Notes under the pieces: generated by a model
The model's input: only the letters and a program-made list of their open reading frames with translations
What the model was told of the DNA's origin: nothing
Database searches by the model: none
Origin: Paracoccaceae bacterium
GTDB taxonomy: Bacteria > Pseudomonadota > Alphaproteobacteria > Rhodobacterales > Rhodobacteraceae
Direction of reading: 5' to 3'
NCBI GenBank assembly: GCA_007121115.1
Contig: SKMI01000075.1
Location: 1 to 18,963 of the forward strand
DNA: 18,963 nt
Program-made: the position numbers and the translations under genes
Part shown: positions 1-7,181 of the stretch, in pieces
How positions within the stretch are numbered: the stretch's first letter is position 1
Layout: each line of letters starts with the position of its first letter

Positions 1-129
1 CGAAACCTTCGCCTTGTCATGCCCGAAGGGCAAAAGATGCTCCGACGGGATCCCCAGCTTCCCACCAACCTCCTGAATCGGCCTCTTCGACGCCGCACGC
101 GCTATCTCGATGTCGGTCTTGTGTGCCAT
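1..129 (-). CDS. fhs: Formate--tetrahydrofolate ligase, N-terminal 43 residues (gene runs off the left edge)
   Basis: The protein starts MAHKTDIEIARAASKRPIQE and continues with LGIPSEHLLPFGHDKAK, which I recognise as the conserved N-terminus of formate-tetrahydrofolate ligase. This cytoplasmic enzyme uses ATP to join formate to tetrahydrofolate, giving 10-formyl-THF. The P-loop and the rest of the roughly 550-residue family length lie outside the window, so intactness cannot be judged. The ATG at 129-127 is supported by a GAGGGA Shine-Dalgarno sequence read on the minus strand around 137-142. The gene is divergent from the DMT permease at 328. Its one-carbon role fits thematically with ahcY and metK further along, but nothing shows they are co-regulated. 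Confidence 0.9.
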   Translation of the reverse strand, partial: MAHKTDIEIARAASKRPIQEVGGKLGIPSEHLLPFGHDKAKVS

Positions 130-327
130 TGATGCGTCCCTCGCCCTTTGGGTGTTCTTGTTCGAGGCTTCGTATAACGGGCCAGCGGGCGGGCACAGGA
201 TCGATACCGACATTTCCGGGACAGGAATCGCCAGAGCGGTCCGCTGTGTTGCCGCGCGGGGTCGTTGTATCCGGCGCGCAAGCTGGGTATCAGCGGAGCG
301 CGCCGTACGGGCGCTGTCGGGGGAACC
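130..327. other. Divergent intergenic region between fhs and the DMT permease
   Basis: This 198-bp spacer must hold the promoters of both divergent genes. The only AT-richer spot is around 170-178, which includes TATAAC at 173-178 on the plus strand, but no matching -35 element lies at a proper distance. The frame of the DMT gene stays open upstream to a TTG at 265, but no ribosome binding site precedes that codon. I see no RNA gene or repeat here. Confidence 0.4.
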
Positions 328-1218
328 ATGCAGCAGGAAGAGGCCCGGCCGCTGCTGGCGGCGCTGTGGATGACGGGCGCGATTGCGTCCTTCACGCTGA
401 TGGCGGTGGCCGGGCGCGCGATTCAGGTCGAACTCAGCTCGTTCGAGCTGATGTTCTGGCGCTCGCTCATCGGCTTCGGCATCGTGCTGGCGTTGGTGGC
501 CGGGCTCAGCCGTGCGGGGCTGCGGCAACTGGTGCCGTCCGTGCCGGGGCTGCATCTGGCGCGCAACGTGTTCCATTTCGCCGGGCAAAACCTGTGGTTC
601 TATGGCATCACCATGATCCCGCTGGCGCAACTGGTGGCGCTGGAGTTCACATCGCCCATCTGGGTGGCGCTGCTGGCGCCCTTGTTGCTGGGCGAGGCGC
701 TGACCCGGCGCAAGCTGGCGGTTGCCGTGCTGGGCTTTGGCGGCGTGCTGCTGGTGGCGCAACCGGGGGTGCAGCCGCTGAATGCGGGGCATCTGGCCGG
801 GATCCTGGCCGCGCTGGGCTTTGCGCTCAACGTGCTCTTCACCAAGCGGATCATGCGGCATGATTCCGTCTGGTGCGTGCTGTTCTGGATGACGCTTTCG
901 CAGACGCTGTTCGGGCTGGCGCTGTCCTTCATTGGCGGGTTCACCTGGCCGTCGGTGGCGCTGATCCCGTGGCTGCTGGTGGTGGGCGTGACCGGGCTGA
1001 CGGCGCATTTCTCGCTGACCTCGGCGCTGGCGCTGGCCCCGGCCTCGACCGTGGCGCCGATGGAGTTCGCGCGGCTGCCGGTGATCGCGCTGGTCGGTGT
1101 CTGGCTCTATGCCGAGGCGCTGGACGTGCTGGTTTTCCTGGGCGCGGCGATCATTTTTTCAGCAAACTGGTGGAATATGCGTGCAAAGCGGACAACGGCG
1201 CCCCCGGTGCCGCGCTAG
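328..1218 (+). CDS. DMT-superfamily (EamA) transporter, 10 predicted membrane helices
   Basis: This 296-residue inner-membrane protein is almost entirely hydrophobic and shows the two-fold EamA repeat (about residues 10-144 and 154-282). The first half ends in the typical SPIWVALLAPLLLGE helix. The second half has the matching APASTVAPMEFARLP helix and a WLYAEALD segment. Length and organisation fit the drug/metabolite transporter superfamily, which exports or exchanges small metabolites. The substrate cannot be read from the sequence. The ATG at 328 follows a GGGGGAA stretch, whereas an upstream in-frame TTG at 265 lacks a ribosome binding site. The basic C-terminus (RAKR) is probably cytoplasmic. 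It is transcribed alone, 146 bp before the TRAP operon. Confidence 0.85.
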   Translation: MQQEEARPLLAALWMTGAIASFTLMAVAGRAIQVELSSFELMFWRSLIGFGIVLALVAGLSRAGLRQLVPSVPGLHLARNVFHFAGQNLWFYGITMIPLAQLVALEFTSPIWVALLAPLLLGEALTRRKLAVAVLGFGGVLLVAQPGVQPLNAGHLAGILAALGFALNVLFTKRIMRHDSVWCVLFWMTLSQTLFGLALSFIGGFTWPSVALIPWLLVVGVTGLTAHFSLTSALALAPASTVAPMEFARLPVIALVGVWLYAEALDVLVFLGAAIIFSANWWNMRAKRTTAPPVPR

Positions 1219-1241
1219 GGCGCGGCATGGGGCTTCACGGG

Positions 1242-1262
1242 GCCTGAAAAATTCGCGCAGGC
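1242..1262 (+). terminator. Weak stem-loop after the DMT gene
   Basis: GCCTG (1242-1246) pairs with CAGGC (1258-1262) around an A-rich loop, and a T-rich stretch follows at 1269-1276. It is a short five-pair stem, so it is only a candidate terminator for the DMT transcript. Confidence 0.3.
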
Positions 1263-1282
1263 TTGAAATTTTCTGTTTCAAG
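1262..1282. promoter_or_regulatory. Perfect inverted repeat upstream of the TRAP operon (possible operator)
   Basis: CTTGAAA (1262-1268) and TTTCAAG (1276-1282) form a perfect 7-bp inverted repeat with a 7-bp AT-rich centre. This stands out in GC-rich DNA. It lies where the -35 region would be if the -10 element is TATGCT at 1294-1299, so a regulator bound here could control dctP-dctQ-dctM. No regulator gene is adjacent to the operon start. The ArsR-type gene lies just past the operon's end. Confidence 0.45.
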
Positions 1283-1293
1283 GGGGTGCCCGT

Positions 1294-1299
1294 TATGCT
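1294..1299 (+). promoter_or_regulatory. Candidate -10 element of the TRAP operon
   Basis: TATGCT lies within TTATGCTC, 66 nt before the dctP start. The hexamer 17 bp upstream (TTCTGT, 1271-1276) is a poor -35, which would fit a promoter that depends on an activator. The leader also holds a hairpin, CAGCC(1314-1318)/GGCTG(1331-1335) with an inner GCC/GGC stem, before the GGGAGG ribosome binding site at 1356-1361. Confidence 0.35.
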
Positions 1300-1364
1300 C
1301 TAACACAGGGCGTCAGCCGCCTGCGGGCGAGGCTGGGAAAAGCAAGAAACTCTCTGGGAGGACC

Positions 1365-2462
1365 ATGATGGATCGTCGTTCTTTTCTGAAGACTTCGGCG
1401 CTTGGCGGCTCGGCTGTCGCCGCGTCCAGCCTTGCGGCACCGGCGGTTGCGCAGGGGCGCACGCCGATGGTGATCGTATCGACCTGGCCGCGGGACTTTC
1501 CCGGCCTGGGCACCAGCGCGCAGCGTCTGGCGGTGCTGATCGAGGAGGCCACGGACGGCGCGATTGCCCCTGAATACTACGCCGCCGGTGAGCGGGTCGG
1601 CGCTTTCGACGTGTTCGACGAAGTGGCCGCCGGCAACGCGCAGGCATTTCACGCCGCGGACTATTACTGGCAGGGCGTGCATCCGTCGTTCGCCTATGTC
1701 TGCTCGGTTCCCTTCGGCTTGACCGCGCTGGAGCAGAACGCCTTCATCCACTACATGGGCGGGCAGGAGTTGTGGGATGAGCTTGGTGACGAATACGGCC
1801 TGAAGGGCTGGCTGGCCGGGAACACCGGCTGTCAGCCGGGCGGCTGGTTCAACACCGAAATCAACTCGCCCGAAGACCTGCGCGGGCTGCGCATGCGCAT
1901 CCCCGGCATCGGCGGCTCCATGATGTCGCAACTGGGCGTGTCGGTGGTGTCGCTGCCAGGCGGCCAGATTTACGAAAACCTCGTCTCAGGGGCCATTGAC
2001 GCGACCGAGTGGGTGGGTCCGTGGAACGACTATTACCTGAACCTGCACCAGGCCGCGCGCTTCTACTACAACCCGGGCGCGCAGGAGCCCGGTCCGGCGC
2101 TGTCGCTGACCATGAACAAGTCCTGGCTGACCAGCCTGCCGAGCTGGCAACAGCGTGCTATCCAGGCCTGCTGCCACATGGAAAACGACCGTATGATGGC
2201 GGAGTACAACGCCAATAACGGTCGTTACCTCGACATGCTGATCCGCGACCACGGGATTCAGATGCGCGAGTTCAGTGACGAAGTCTTTGAAGCCTTTGGC
2301 GAGGCGTCGGAGGCAGTGTTCGACGAGATTCGGCAGCACTCTGATCTTGCCAATCGCATGCATGAGGCCTTTGTCACTGCGCGCGCCGATGTTGGCCGTT
2401 GGCTGGCAATCTCGGAGCAGGAGTTCGCCTTCAAGCGCAACCGGGTGCTCGGGATCGAGTGA
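1365..2462 (+). CDS. dctP: TRAP transporter substrate-binding protein, TakP-like DctP
   Basis: This 365-residue periplasmic protein captures an organic acid for the TRAP permease encoded downstream. It opens with a Tat-type signal (RRSFLK at residues 4-9, hydrophobic core, APAVAQ near residue 30). The mature part has family landmarks: TWPRDFPGLGT near the N-terminus, the LRMRIPG segment whose R178 matches the conserved carboxylate-binding arginine, and EWVGPWND at 215-222, where TakP-type proteins place ligand and cation ligands. By similarity a 2-oxo acid such as pyruvate is the best guess, but the substrate is inferred. GGGAGG at 1356-1361 could serve either ATG at 1365 or the next one at 1368. 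The spacing slightly favours 1368. Confidence 0.9.
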   Translation: MMDRRSFLKTSALGGSAVAASSLAAPAVAQGRTPMVIVSTWPRDFPGLGTSAQRLAVLIEEATDGAIAPEYYAAGERVGAFDVFDEVAAGNAQAFHAADYYWQGVHPSFAYVCSVPFGLTALEQNAFIHYMGGQELWDELGDEYGLKGWLAGNTGCQPGGWFNTEINSPEDLRGLRMRIPGIGGSMMSQLGVSVVSLPGGQIYENLVSGAIDATEWVGPWNDYYLNLHQAARFYYNPGAQEPGPALSLTMNKSWLTSLPSWQQRAIQACCHMENDRMMAEYNANNGRYLDMLIRDHGIQMREFSDEVFEAFGEASEAVFDEIRQHSDLANRMHEAFVTARADVGRWLAISEQEFAFKRNRVLGIE

Positions 2463-2484
2463 CCCGCGCCAGTAGCGTTGTGGA

Positions 2485-2523
2485 GCGGGGCGGGGCCGGG
2501 ATGGCCTCGGCCCGCTTTCCCGC
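2485..2523 (+). other. Intercistronic stem-loop between dctP and dctQ
   Basis: The 103-bp gap between dctP and dctQ contains nested GC-rich pairing. The inner stem is 2490-2498 with 2508-2515 (one bulge, 9-nt loop) followed by TTT. The outer stem is GCGGG 2485-2489 with CCCGC 2519-2523. Such a structure can protect the upstream message or partly stop transcription, which would give more binding protein than permease. Confidence 0.45.
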
Positions 2524-2565
2524 GTGATGGCAGCTATCAAGATCGTTTCCGACGGGGACCGAACC

Positions 2566-3570
2566 ATGCCGCACACCACCCCGGCAACCGGCATCGGGCC
2601 GATCATGCTCAGGCTTCTGGCCTGGGGGACGGTCATGGTGACCTTTGCCTTTCTGATCGAGAATTACTTGGTCCACTGGCGCGAGCAGGCCGGTGCCATG
2701 GGGTTTCTGCAGGGGCAGACGGATGGCCTGTTGTCGGCCTCGTTGTATGTGGTGGCTGCGGTGCTGACGGTCGTGATGGTGCTGCGCAGCCGCAACGAAC
2801 CCTTGCGCCCCGACAGTGCCCGAATCGAAGCGCTGACGAACTATCTGGTGCGGGCCTGCTTCTTTGCGGTGCTGTTCGTGGGGCTGGGCGATACTGCGGT
2901 GTCGTGGCTGCGCGCTGAAGGGCTGCACCGGGTTCTGTTCAGTGACGAACTGGCCACCCAGCTCGGTCAGACGCGTTTTCGCGGGCCGATGGTGCACGTG
3001 CCGCTGATGATCCTCGGCTTCGTGGTGGCCGCGTTCACCCGCACGCTCGGGTTCTTCTGGCTGGCGCTGCTGGTGGTGCTGGTGCAGCTTCTGATGGTAA
3101 TCGGGCGGTTCATCTTCGCCTATGAGCAGCCCTTCATGGCCGACCTGGTGCGCATGTGGTACGCGGCGCTGTTCCTGTTCGCCTCGGCTTACACGCTGGC
3201 CACCGACGGGCATGTGCGGGTCGATGTCTTCTATTCCTCGATGAGCCACCGGGCGCGCGCGCTTGTCAACGGGATCGGCTCGGTGGTGCTGGGCATGACC
3301 ATGTGCTGGACCATCCTGATCCTGGGCACAGCGACCAGCGCGTCCACGCTGATCGGCCCTTTCCTGCGGTTCGAACAGGGCCAGCAGACTTATGGCATGA
3401 TGACGAAATACACGCTGGCGGTGTTCCTGGGCGTCTTTGCGGTGAGCATGCTGTTCCAGTTCGCGGCCTACACGCTGGCTGCGGCGGCGAACTGGCGGGA
3501 CGAATTCGATCCGAACGCCGAGCCCGAGGGGACGGAGACGGCCACCGACCCGAAACTGGCAGCAGGATAA
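2566..3570 (+). CDS. dctQ: TRAP transporter small permease (DctQ) with an extended N-terminus
   Basis: This is the membrane partner that pairs with the large permease. The DctQ core lies in about residues 160-310, with four helices and the characteristic DGHVRVDVFY segment at 214-223. DctQ proteins are usually about 160-230 residues. This one has 334, because about 140 residues with roughly three further predicted membrane helices (near 13-35, 56-74 and 93-115) precede the core. The C-terminus is acidic and rich in E, D and T. I chose the ATG at 2566, preceded by GGGGA at 2554-2558. Upstream ATG 2527 and GTG 2524 stay in frame but have no ribosome binding site, so the start is uncertain by up to 14 residues. 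It ends 6 nt before dctM. Confidence 0.8.
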   Translation: MPHTTPATGIGPIMLRLLAWGTVMVTFAFLIENYLVHWREQAGAMGFLQGQTDGLLSASLYVVAAVLTVVMVLRSRNEPLRPDSARIEALTNYLVRACFFAVLFVGLGDTAVSWLRAEGLHRVLFSDELATQLGQTRFRGPMVHVPLMILGFVVAAFTRTLGFFWLALLVVLVQLLMVIGRFIFAYEQPFMADLVRMWYAALFLFASAYTLATDGHVRVDVFYSSMSHRARALVNGIGSVVLGMTMCWTILILGTATSASTLIGPFLRFEQGQQTYGMMTKYTLAVFLGVFAVSMLFQFAAYTLAAAANWRDEFDPNAEPEGTETATDPKLAAG

Positions 3571-3576
3571 GCCGAC

Positions 3577-6237
3577 ATGGAAGTCATCTTTCTGATCATC
3601 CTCGTCCTGATGATGATGTTCACGCTGGGCATCGGCTTTCCGGTGGCATTTGCGCTGCCCGGGTCGGCCATTGTCACCATCGGCCTCGCCGCTGGGTCAG
3701 GGTGGCTGTTCTTCGACGATACCAGCGCGTTTTTCATGCACGGTACGGCGGTGGAGTGGCTCAGCGCCGGGGTGACCAACTTTCGAGGTATCTACTGGGA
3801 GGCCGAGCGCGACACGCTGATCGCCATCCCGCTATTCGTGTTCATGGGCATCATGCTCCAGCGCTCCAAGATCGCCGAGGAGTTGCTGGTTACCATGGCC
3901 AAGCTGTTCGGCGCGCTGCCCGGGGGCCTGGGCATTTCGGTGGTGGTGGTGGGCGCGCTGCTGGCCGCCACCACCGGGATTGTGGGCGCCACCGTGGTTG
4001 CGATGGGCCTGATCTCGCTCCCGGCGATGATGCGCAACAACTACAGCCAGCCGCTGGCCACCGGCTCGGTGCTGGCCTCGGGCACGCTGGGGCAGATCAT
4101 CCCGCCGTCCATCGTGCTGATCATTCTGGCCGACCAGTTGTCCTCGGCCGTGGATCAGGCCGCGCAGATGCGGACGCAGGAATACCGCGAGGCGACGGGC
4201 GCCTTCTCCATGCCGTCGGAGCTGGGCGTGACCGCCACCTCGGCGGGCGACATGTTCATGGGCGCGCTGTTTCCGGGGCTGCTGCTGGTGGGCCTCTATA
4301 TCGTCTTCATCCTGGTGTTCGCGCTCATCAGCCCGAAAAGCGCCCCAGCCGTGCCGGTCGAGGGCCGCATGGACCGCGCCTTCTGGGGCGAGGTGTTCTT
4401 TGCCATCGTGCCGCCGCTGGTGCTGATCATCCTGGTGCTGGGCTCCATCATCACCGGGGTTGCCACCGTGACGCAGGCCGGGGCCGTGGGCGCTGCGGGT
4501 GCCGTGGTTATGGCGGGCTACAAGATCTATGAAGGCCGGTTCCGCTTCTGGCCGGTGACCATCGCGCTGGCGATGCTGGTGGCGATCTATGTGCTGTCCA
4601 TCACCTTCAACCTGAACATCCGCCAGCTTGACCGTTCGGGCGATCACCTGGGCGTGGCGCTGGCCGCGCTGGCGGTGCTGACGCTGCTGGCCATGCTGGG
4701 CTGGAGCGCCTGGCGCACGCTGAAGATCAACAACACCCTGCGCGCGGTGATGATCGAGACCGCCAAGACCTCGTCGCTGGTGTTCATCATTCTGCTGGGC
4801 GCGGCGATGCTGATTTCCGCCTTCAGGGCGTTTGGCGGCGAACACATGGTGCGCGATTTCCTGGCCGGGATGCCCGGGGGCTTCTGGGGGCAGTTCGTGA
4901 TCGTGATGATCGTGATCTTCCTGCTGGGCTTCTTCCTGGACTTCATTGAAATCGCCATCGTGGTGGTGCCGATCATCGCGCCGATCCTGCTGATGAACCC
5001 CGAGGCCAACATCACCGCCGTCTGGCTGGGCGTCATGATCGGGCTGAACATCCAGACCAGTTTCCTGACACCACCTTTCGGATTCGCGTTGTTCTACCTC
5101 CGAGGGGTGGCCTCGCGCACGGTCAAGACGCTGAACATGTACAAGGGGGTGATCCCGTTCATCGCGCTGCAGTTGCTGGCGCTGGTGATCGTGGGCTACA
5201 ACCCGCCGCTTGTGAACTACCTGCCCGCACGTGTGCAGTTATTGTCCGAGAACGCGCCACCGCCACGAAACCCGCGATTGCAGGTCTGCGTGGAGGAGTT
5301 GCTGGCCCGCGAACTGCCCGCGCAGGAAAGCACCGTGCGCGGCCTGCTGTCCACGCTGGAGGGCGCCGACCTGTCGGTGCTGCCCGAGGGGCAACGGCGC
5401 AACGTGGAATCGGCGTTGGCCGCTTATGACGCGGGCTTCGACCAATTCGACGAATTCCAGGCGGCAAGCGCGGCCATCGAAGATGCGACCCCGGAGTATC
5501 GCCCGCTCCACCGCGAAGTGGCCGACATCCGGCGCCAGTTGGTCAGTATCGACATCCGGGTAGAGAACCTGGAGTCCCAGTTACGCAACCTGCGTGGCGA
5601 CGCCCCCGAGACCGCTGCCGCGCGTGAGCGGGTCGAGGCGCAGATCGCCGGAGTGATGGAGGAGCGCGCCGAGGTGGAAGCCAGCATCCCCGACCGTTGG
5701 GAGCAGGCGCAGCGCGATTTCCAGGCGCTGGTTCAGGCCGAGACCATGGCCCGGAACACCTTCCGCCGCGATACCGAAGCCGCCTATGTCACCATCCGCG
5801 ACATGGCCGAGACCATCGAGGCCGCGGACCGCTTCGCCGAGTTCCGCCCGCAGGTCGAGGCGCTGGCCGCCGAGGTGAACGTGGCCGACGACAACGAGCT
5901 GGCTTCCCGCATTCAGGAGCTTGAAACCGAGGTGGGCGGGGTGCCCGGCGCGGCGGATCTGCGCGCGGCGCTGACGGCGATCCGCGACGGGCTGACCGGG
6001 CGCCGCGCCTCGCCCGAGGCGGCAGCGGAAGCGGCGGAAGCGGCGGTCGAGGTCGCGCGGGAAGCTGTCGAATGGCGGCGCGCGGCGGCGGCAACGCTCC
6101 TGCGCCCGCTGCGCGAACTGGAGGCCGAGACCCGCTTCACGCTGGGGATGCGCGAACAGCCACGGCTGGAGCGTGACCACGCGCTGGAAGTGGCGCGCTG
6201 CGTGTCCGTGCACCGCGACGTGTCACTGCGGTTCTGA
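3577..6237 (+). CDS. dctM: TRAP transporter large permease (DctM) with a C-terminal helical, coiled-coil-like extension
   Basis: This 886-residue protein is about twice the usual DctM length (about 430). Residues 1-550 are the membrane transporter, with segments such as IGFPVAFALPGS, SGTLGQIIPPSIVLI and LNIQTSFLTPPFGFALFYL. This part is itself enlarged by a loop near residues 190-225 and by two extra hydrophobic helices near 330-375. Residues 551-886 have no membrane segment. They are rich in E, A, R and Q and look like long helices or coiled coil. The whole protein has just two cysteines, C571 and C875, one at each end of this region. Start ATG 3577 follows AGGA at 3564-3567. The frame and codon character are continuous, so this looks like a real fusion and not a frameshift. 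Confidence 0.85.
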   Translation: MEVIFLIILVLMMMFTLGIGFPVAFALPGSAIVTIGLAAGSGWLFFDDTSAFFMHGTAVEWLSAGVTNFRGIYWEAERDTLIAIPLFVFMGIMLQRSKIAEELLVTMAKLFGALPGGLGISVVVVGALLAATTGIVGATVVAMGLISLPAMMRNNYSQPLATGSVLASGTLGQIIPPSIVLIILADQLSSAVDQAAQMRTQEYREATGAFSMPSELGVTATSAGDMFMGALFPGLLLVGLYIVFILVFALISPKSAPAVPVEGRMDRAFWGEVFFAIVPPLVLIILVLGSIITGVATVTQAGAVGAAGAVVMAGYKIYEGRFRFWPVTIALAMLVAIYVLSITFNLNIRQLDRSGDHLGVALAALAVLTLLAMLGWSAWRTLKINNTLRAVMIETAKTSSLVFIILLGAAMLISAFRAFGGEHMVRDFLAGMPGGFWGQFVIVMIVIFLLGFFLDFIEIAIVVVPIIAPILLMNPEANITAVWLGVMIGLNIQTSFLTPPFGFALFYLRGVASRTVKTLNMYKGVIPFIALQLLALVIVGYNPPLVNYLPARVQLLSENAPPPRNPRLQVCVEELLARELPAQESTVRGLLSTLEGADLSVLPEGQRRNVESALAAYDAGFDQFDEFQAASAAIEDATPEYRPLHREVADIRRQLVSIDIRVENLESQLRNLRGDAPETAAARERVEAQIAGVMEERAEVEASIPDRWEQAQRDFQALVQAETMARNTFRRDTEAAYVTIRDMAETIEAADRFAEFRPQVEALAAEVNVADDNELASRIQELETEVGGVPGAADLRAALTAIRDGLTGRRASPEAAAEAAEAAVEVAREAVEWRRAAAATLLRPLRELEAETRFTLGMREQPRLERDHALEVARCVSVHRDVSLRF

Positions 6238-6245
6238 TCGGATTC

Positions 6246-6271
6246 GCCGGGGGCGCGGTGGTGTCCCCGGC
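6246..6271. terminator. Stem-loop between convergent dctM and the ArsR-type gene
   Basis: GCCGGGG (6246-6252) pairs perfectly with CCCCGGC (6265-6271) around a 12-nt loop. It lies in the 39-bp gap between two convergent genes, the usual place for a shared terminator. There is no T tract on either side, so termination there is inferred from position only. Confidence 0.4.
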
Positions 6272-6276
6272 AACCG

Positions 6277-6672
6277 CTACTCCGGGCGGGTTGCGACTTG
6301 GGTGCCGAACTCGGCTTCCAGAAAGCGTTCGAAGGCGTCCAGGTTCACCGGCTCGAACTGCCCGAAGCCCTGCATCCAGACGCTGGCCTCGCGCAGGGCG
6401 TCCGGTTCCAGCTTGCACCACTTCACCCGGCCGCGCTTTTCCTGGCTGATCAGCCCCGCCGCCGCCAGTACGCCAAGGTGCTTCGAGATCGCCGCCAGCG
6501 ACATCTGGAACGGCGCGGCCACGTCGGTCACCGCCATGTCGTCTTCCAGCAGCATGGACAGGATCGCCCGCCGCGTAGGGTCGGCCAGCGCCATGAAAAC
6601 CTGATCGAGCGGCGGAGACATGGGCCACTTCTGGGCGCTTGGCGGAGCAAGGTCAACCGAAAGGTTGAACAT
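6277..6672 (-). CDS. ArsR/SmtB-family winged-helix transcriptional regulator
   Basis: This 131-residue DNA-binding protein has the family opening FMALADPTRRAIL (residues 26-38), then a helix-turn-helix with MSLAAISKHLGVL (57-69) as recognition helix, and a wing around EKRGRVKWCKL (78-88). No CxC metal-binding motif is present in the recognition helix, so it is not a typical metal sensor. It resembles the ArsR branch often paired with SRPBCC/AHSA1 proteins, but no such partner lies nearby. The start is uncertain. ATG 6672 (MFNLSVD) resembles relatives, but MSPPLDQ, 17 residues later, is possible, and neither has a strong ribosome binding site. It is convergent with dctM and divergent from atpI. 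What it regulates is unknown. Confidence 0.8.
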   Translation of the reverse strand: MFNLSVDLAPPSAQKWPMSPPLDQVFMALADPTRRAILSMLLEDDMAVTDVAAPFQMSLAAISKHLGVLAAAGLISQEKRGRVKWCKLEPDALREASVWMQGFGQFEPVNLDAFERFLEAEFGTQVATRPE

Positions 6673-6779
6673 GCTCGCGCAGGGGCGGACACCGTTCCAT
6701 GCCAACGCTGCGTTGCGGCAAATTTCCAAAATCAAACGAAAACAATATGATAGCGCCCGGTCACGCGCCGCCTTCGCGC

Positions 6780-6808
6780 TTGACTCCGTCCTCGCCCCCG
6801 CCTAGCTT
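6780..6808 (+). promoter_or_regulatory. Promoter of the atp Fo operon
   Basis: TTGACT (6780-6785) and TAGCTT (6803-6808) are separated by exactly 17 bp, a good sigma-70-type match. It leaves a leader of about 20 nt before the atpI ribosome binding site. The AT-rich stretch 6719-6752 just upstream is unusual for this DNA and may hold further control sites, possibly including the promoter of the divergent ArsR-type gene. Confidence 0.6.
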
Positions 6809-6836
6809 CCGCGCAGCTTCCGGACCCGGGGGAAAC

Positions 6837-7181
6837 ATGGCCGATGCGCGCGATCTGGAGCGGCTTCGAGCGCTGGAAAAGCGGATCGAAACGCTGAAGG
6901 CGACGCAGGACCCGCCCGCGGCGAAGGAAGATCATCATACGCTGGCCAACGCTGCCTGGCGCATGGTGATCGAGCTGGTGTCGGGCCTCGGCATCGGCTT
7001 CGGCATCGGTTACGGGCTCGATGTGCTGTTCGGCACCATGCCCTGGCTCCTGGTGCTGTTCACATTGCTGGGTTTCGCCGCCGGGGTCAGCACCATGCTG
7101 CGCACGGCCCGCGAGCTTCAGACCAAGAACGAACAGGCGGCAAAGGCCGCCGCCGAACGAGGGAACGACGCGCGTGGCTGA
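6837..7181 (+). CDS. atpI: ATP synthase accessory protein AtpI
   Basis: This 114-residue membrane protein is the first gene of the Fo operon. A charged, helical N-terminus (DLERLRALEKRIETLK) is followed by two membrane helices at about 43-63 (glycine-rich, GIGFGIGYG) and 69-88, then a charged tail. This is the AtpI architecture of alphaproteobacteria. AtpI proteins help assemble the c ring and are not part of the finished enzyme. Start ATG 6837 is preceded by GGGGGAA at 6828-6834. The stop overlaps the GTG start of atpB by 8 nt, which points to translational coupling. Confidence 0.88.
   Translation: MADARDLERLRALEKRIETLKATQDPPAAKEDHHTLANAAWRMVIELVSGLGIGFGIGYGLDVLFGTMPWLLVLFTLLGFAAGVSTMLRTARELQTKNEQAAKAAAERGNDARG

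Noticed and set aside
3156..4532. Alternative plus-strand frame of 458 codons inside dctQ and dctM
   Set aside because: Out-of-frame reading of two recognisable membrane proteins, giving a Gly/Arg/His-rich low-complexity product.
6001..6100. GCGGCGGAAGC-like short repeats near the end of dctM
   Set aside because: They encode an Ala/Glu-rich helix (AAAEAAEAAVEVAREA). This is codon repetition in a helical segment, not a separate repeat element.
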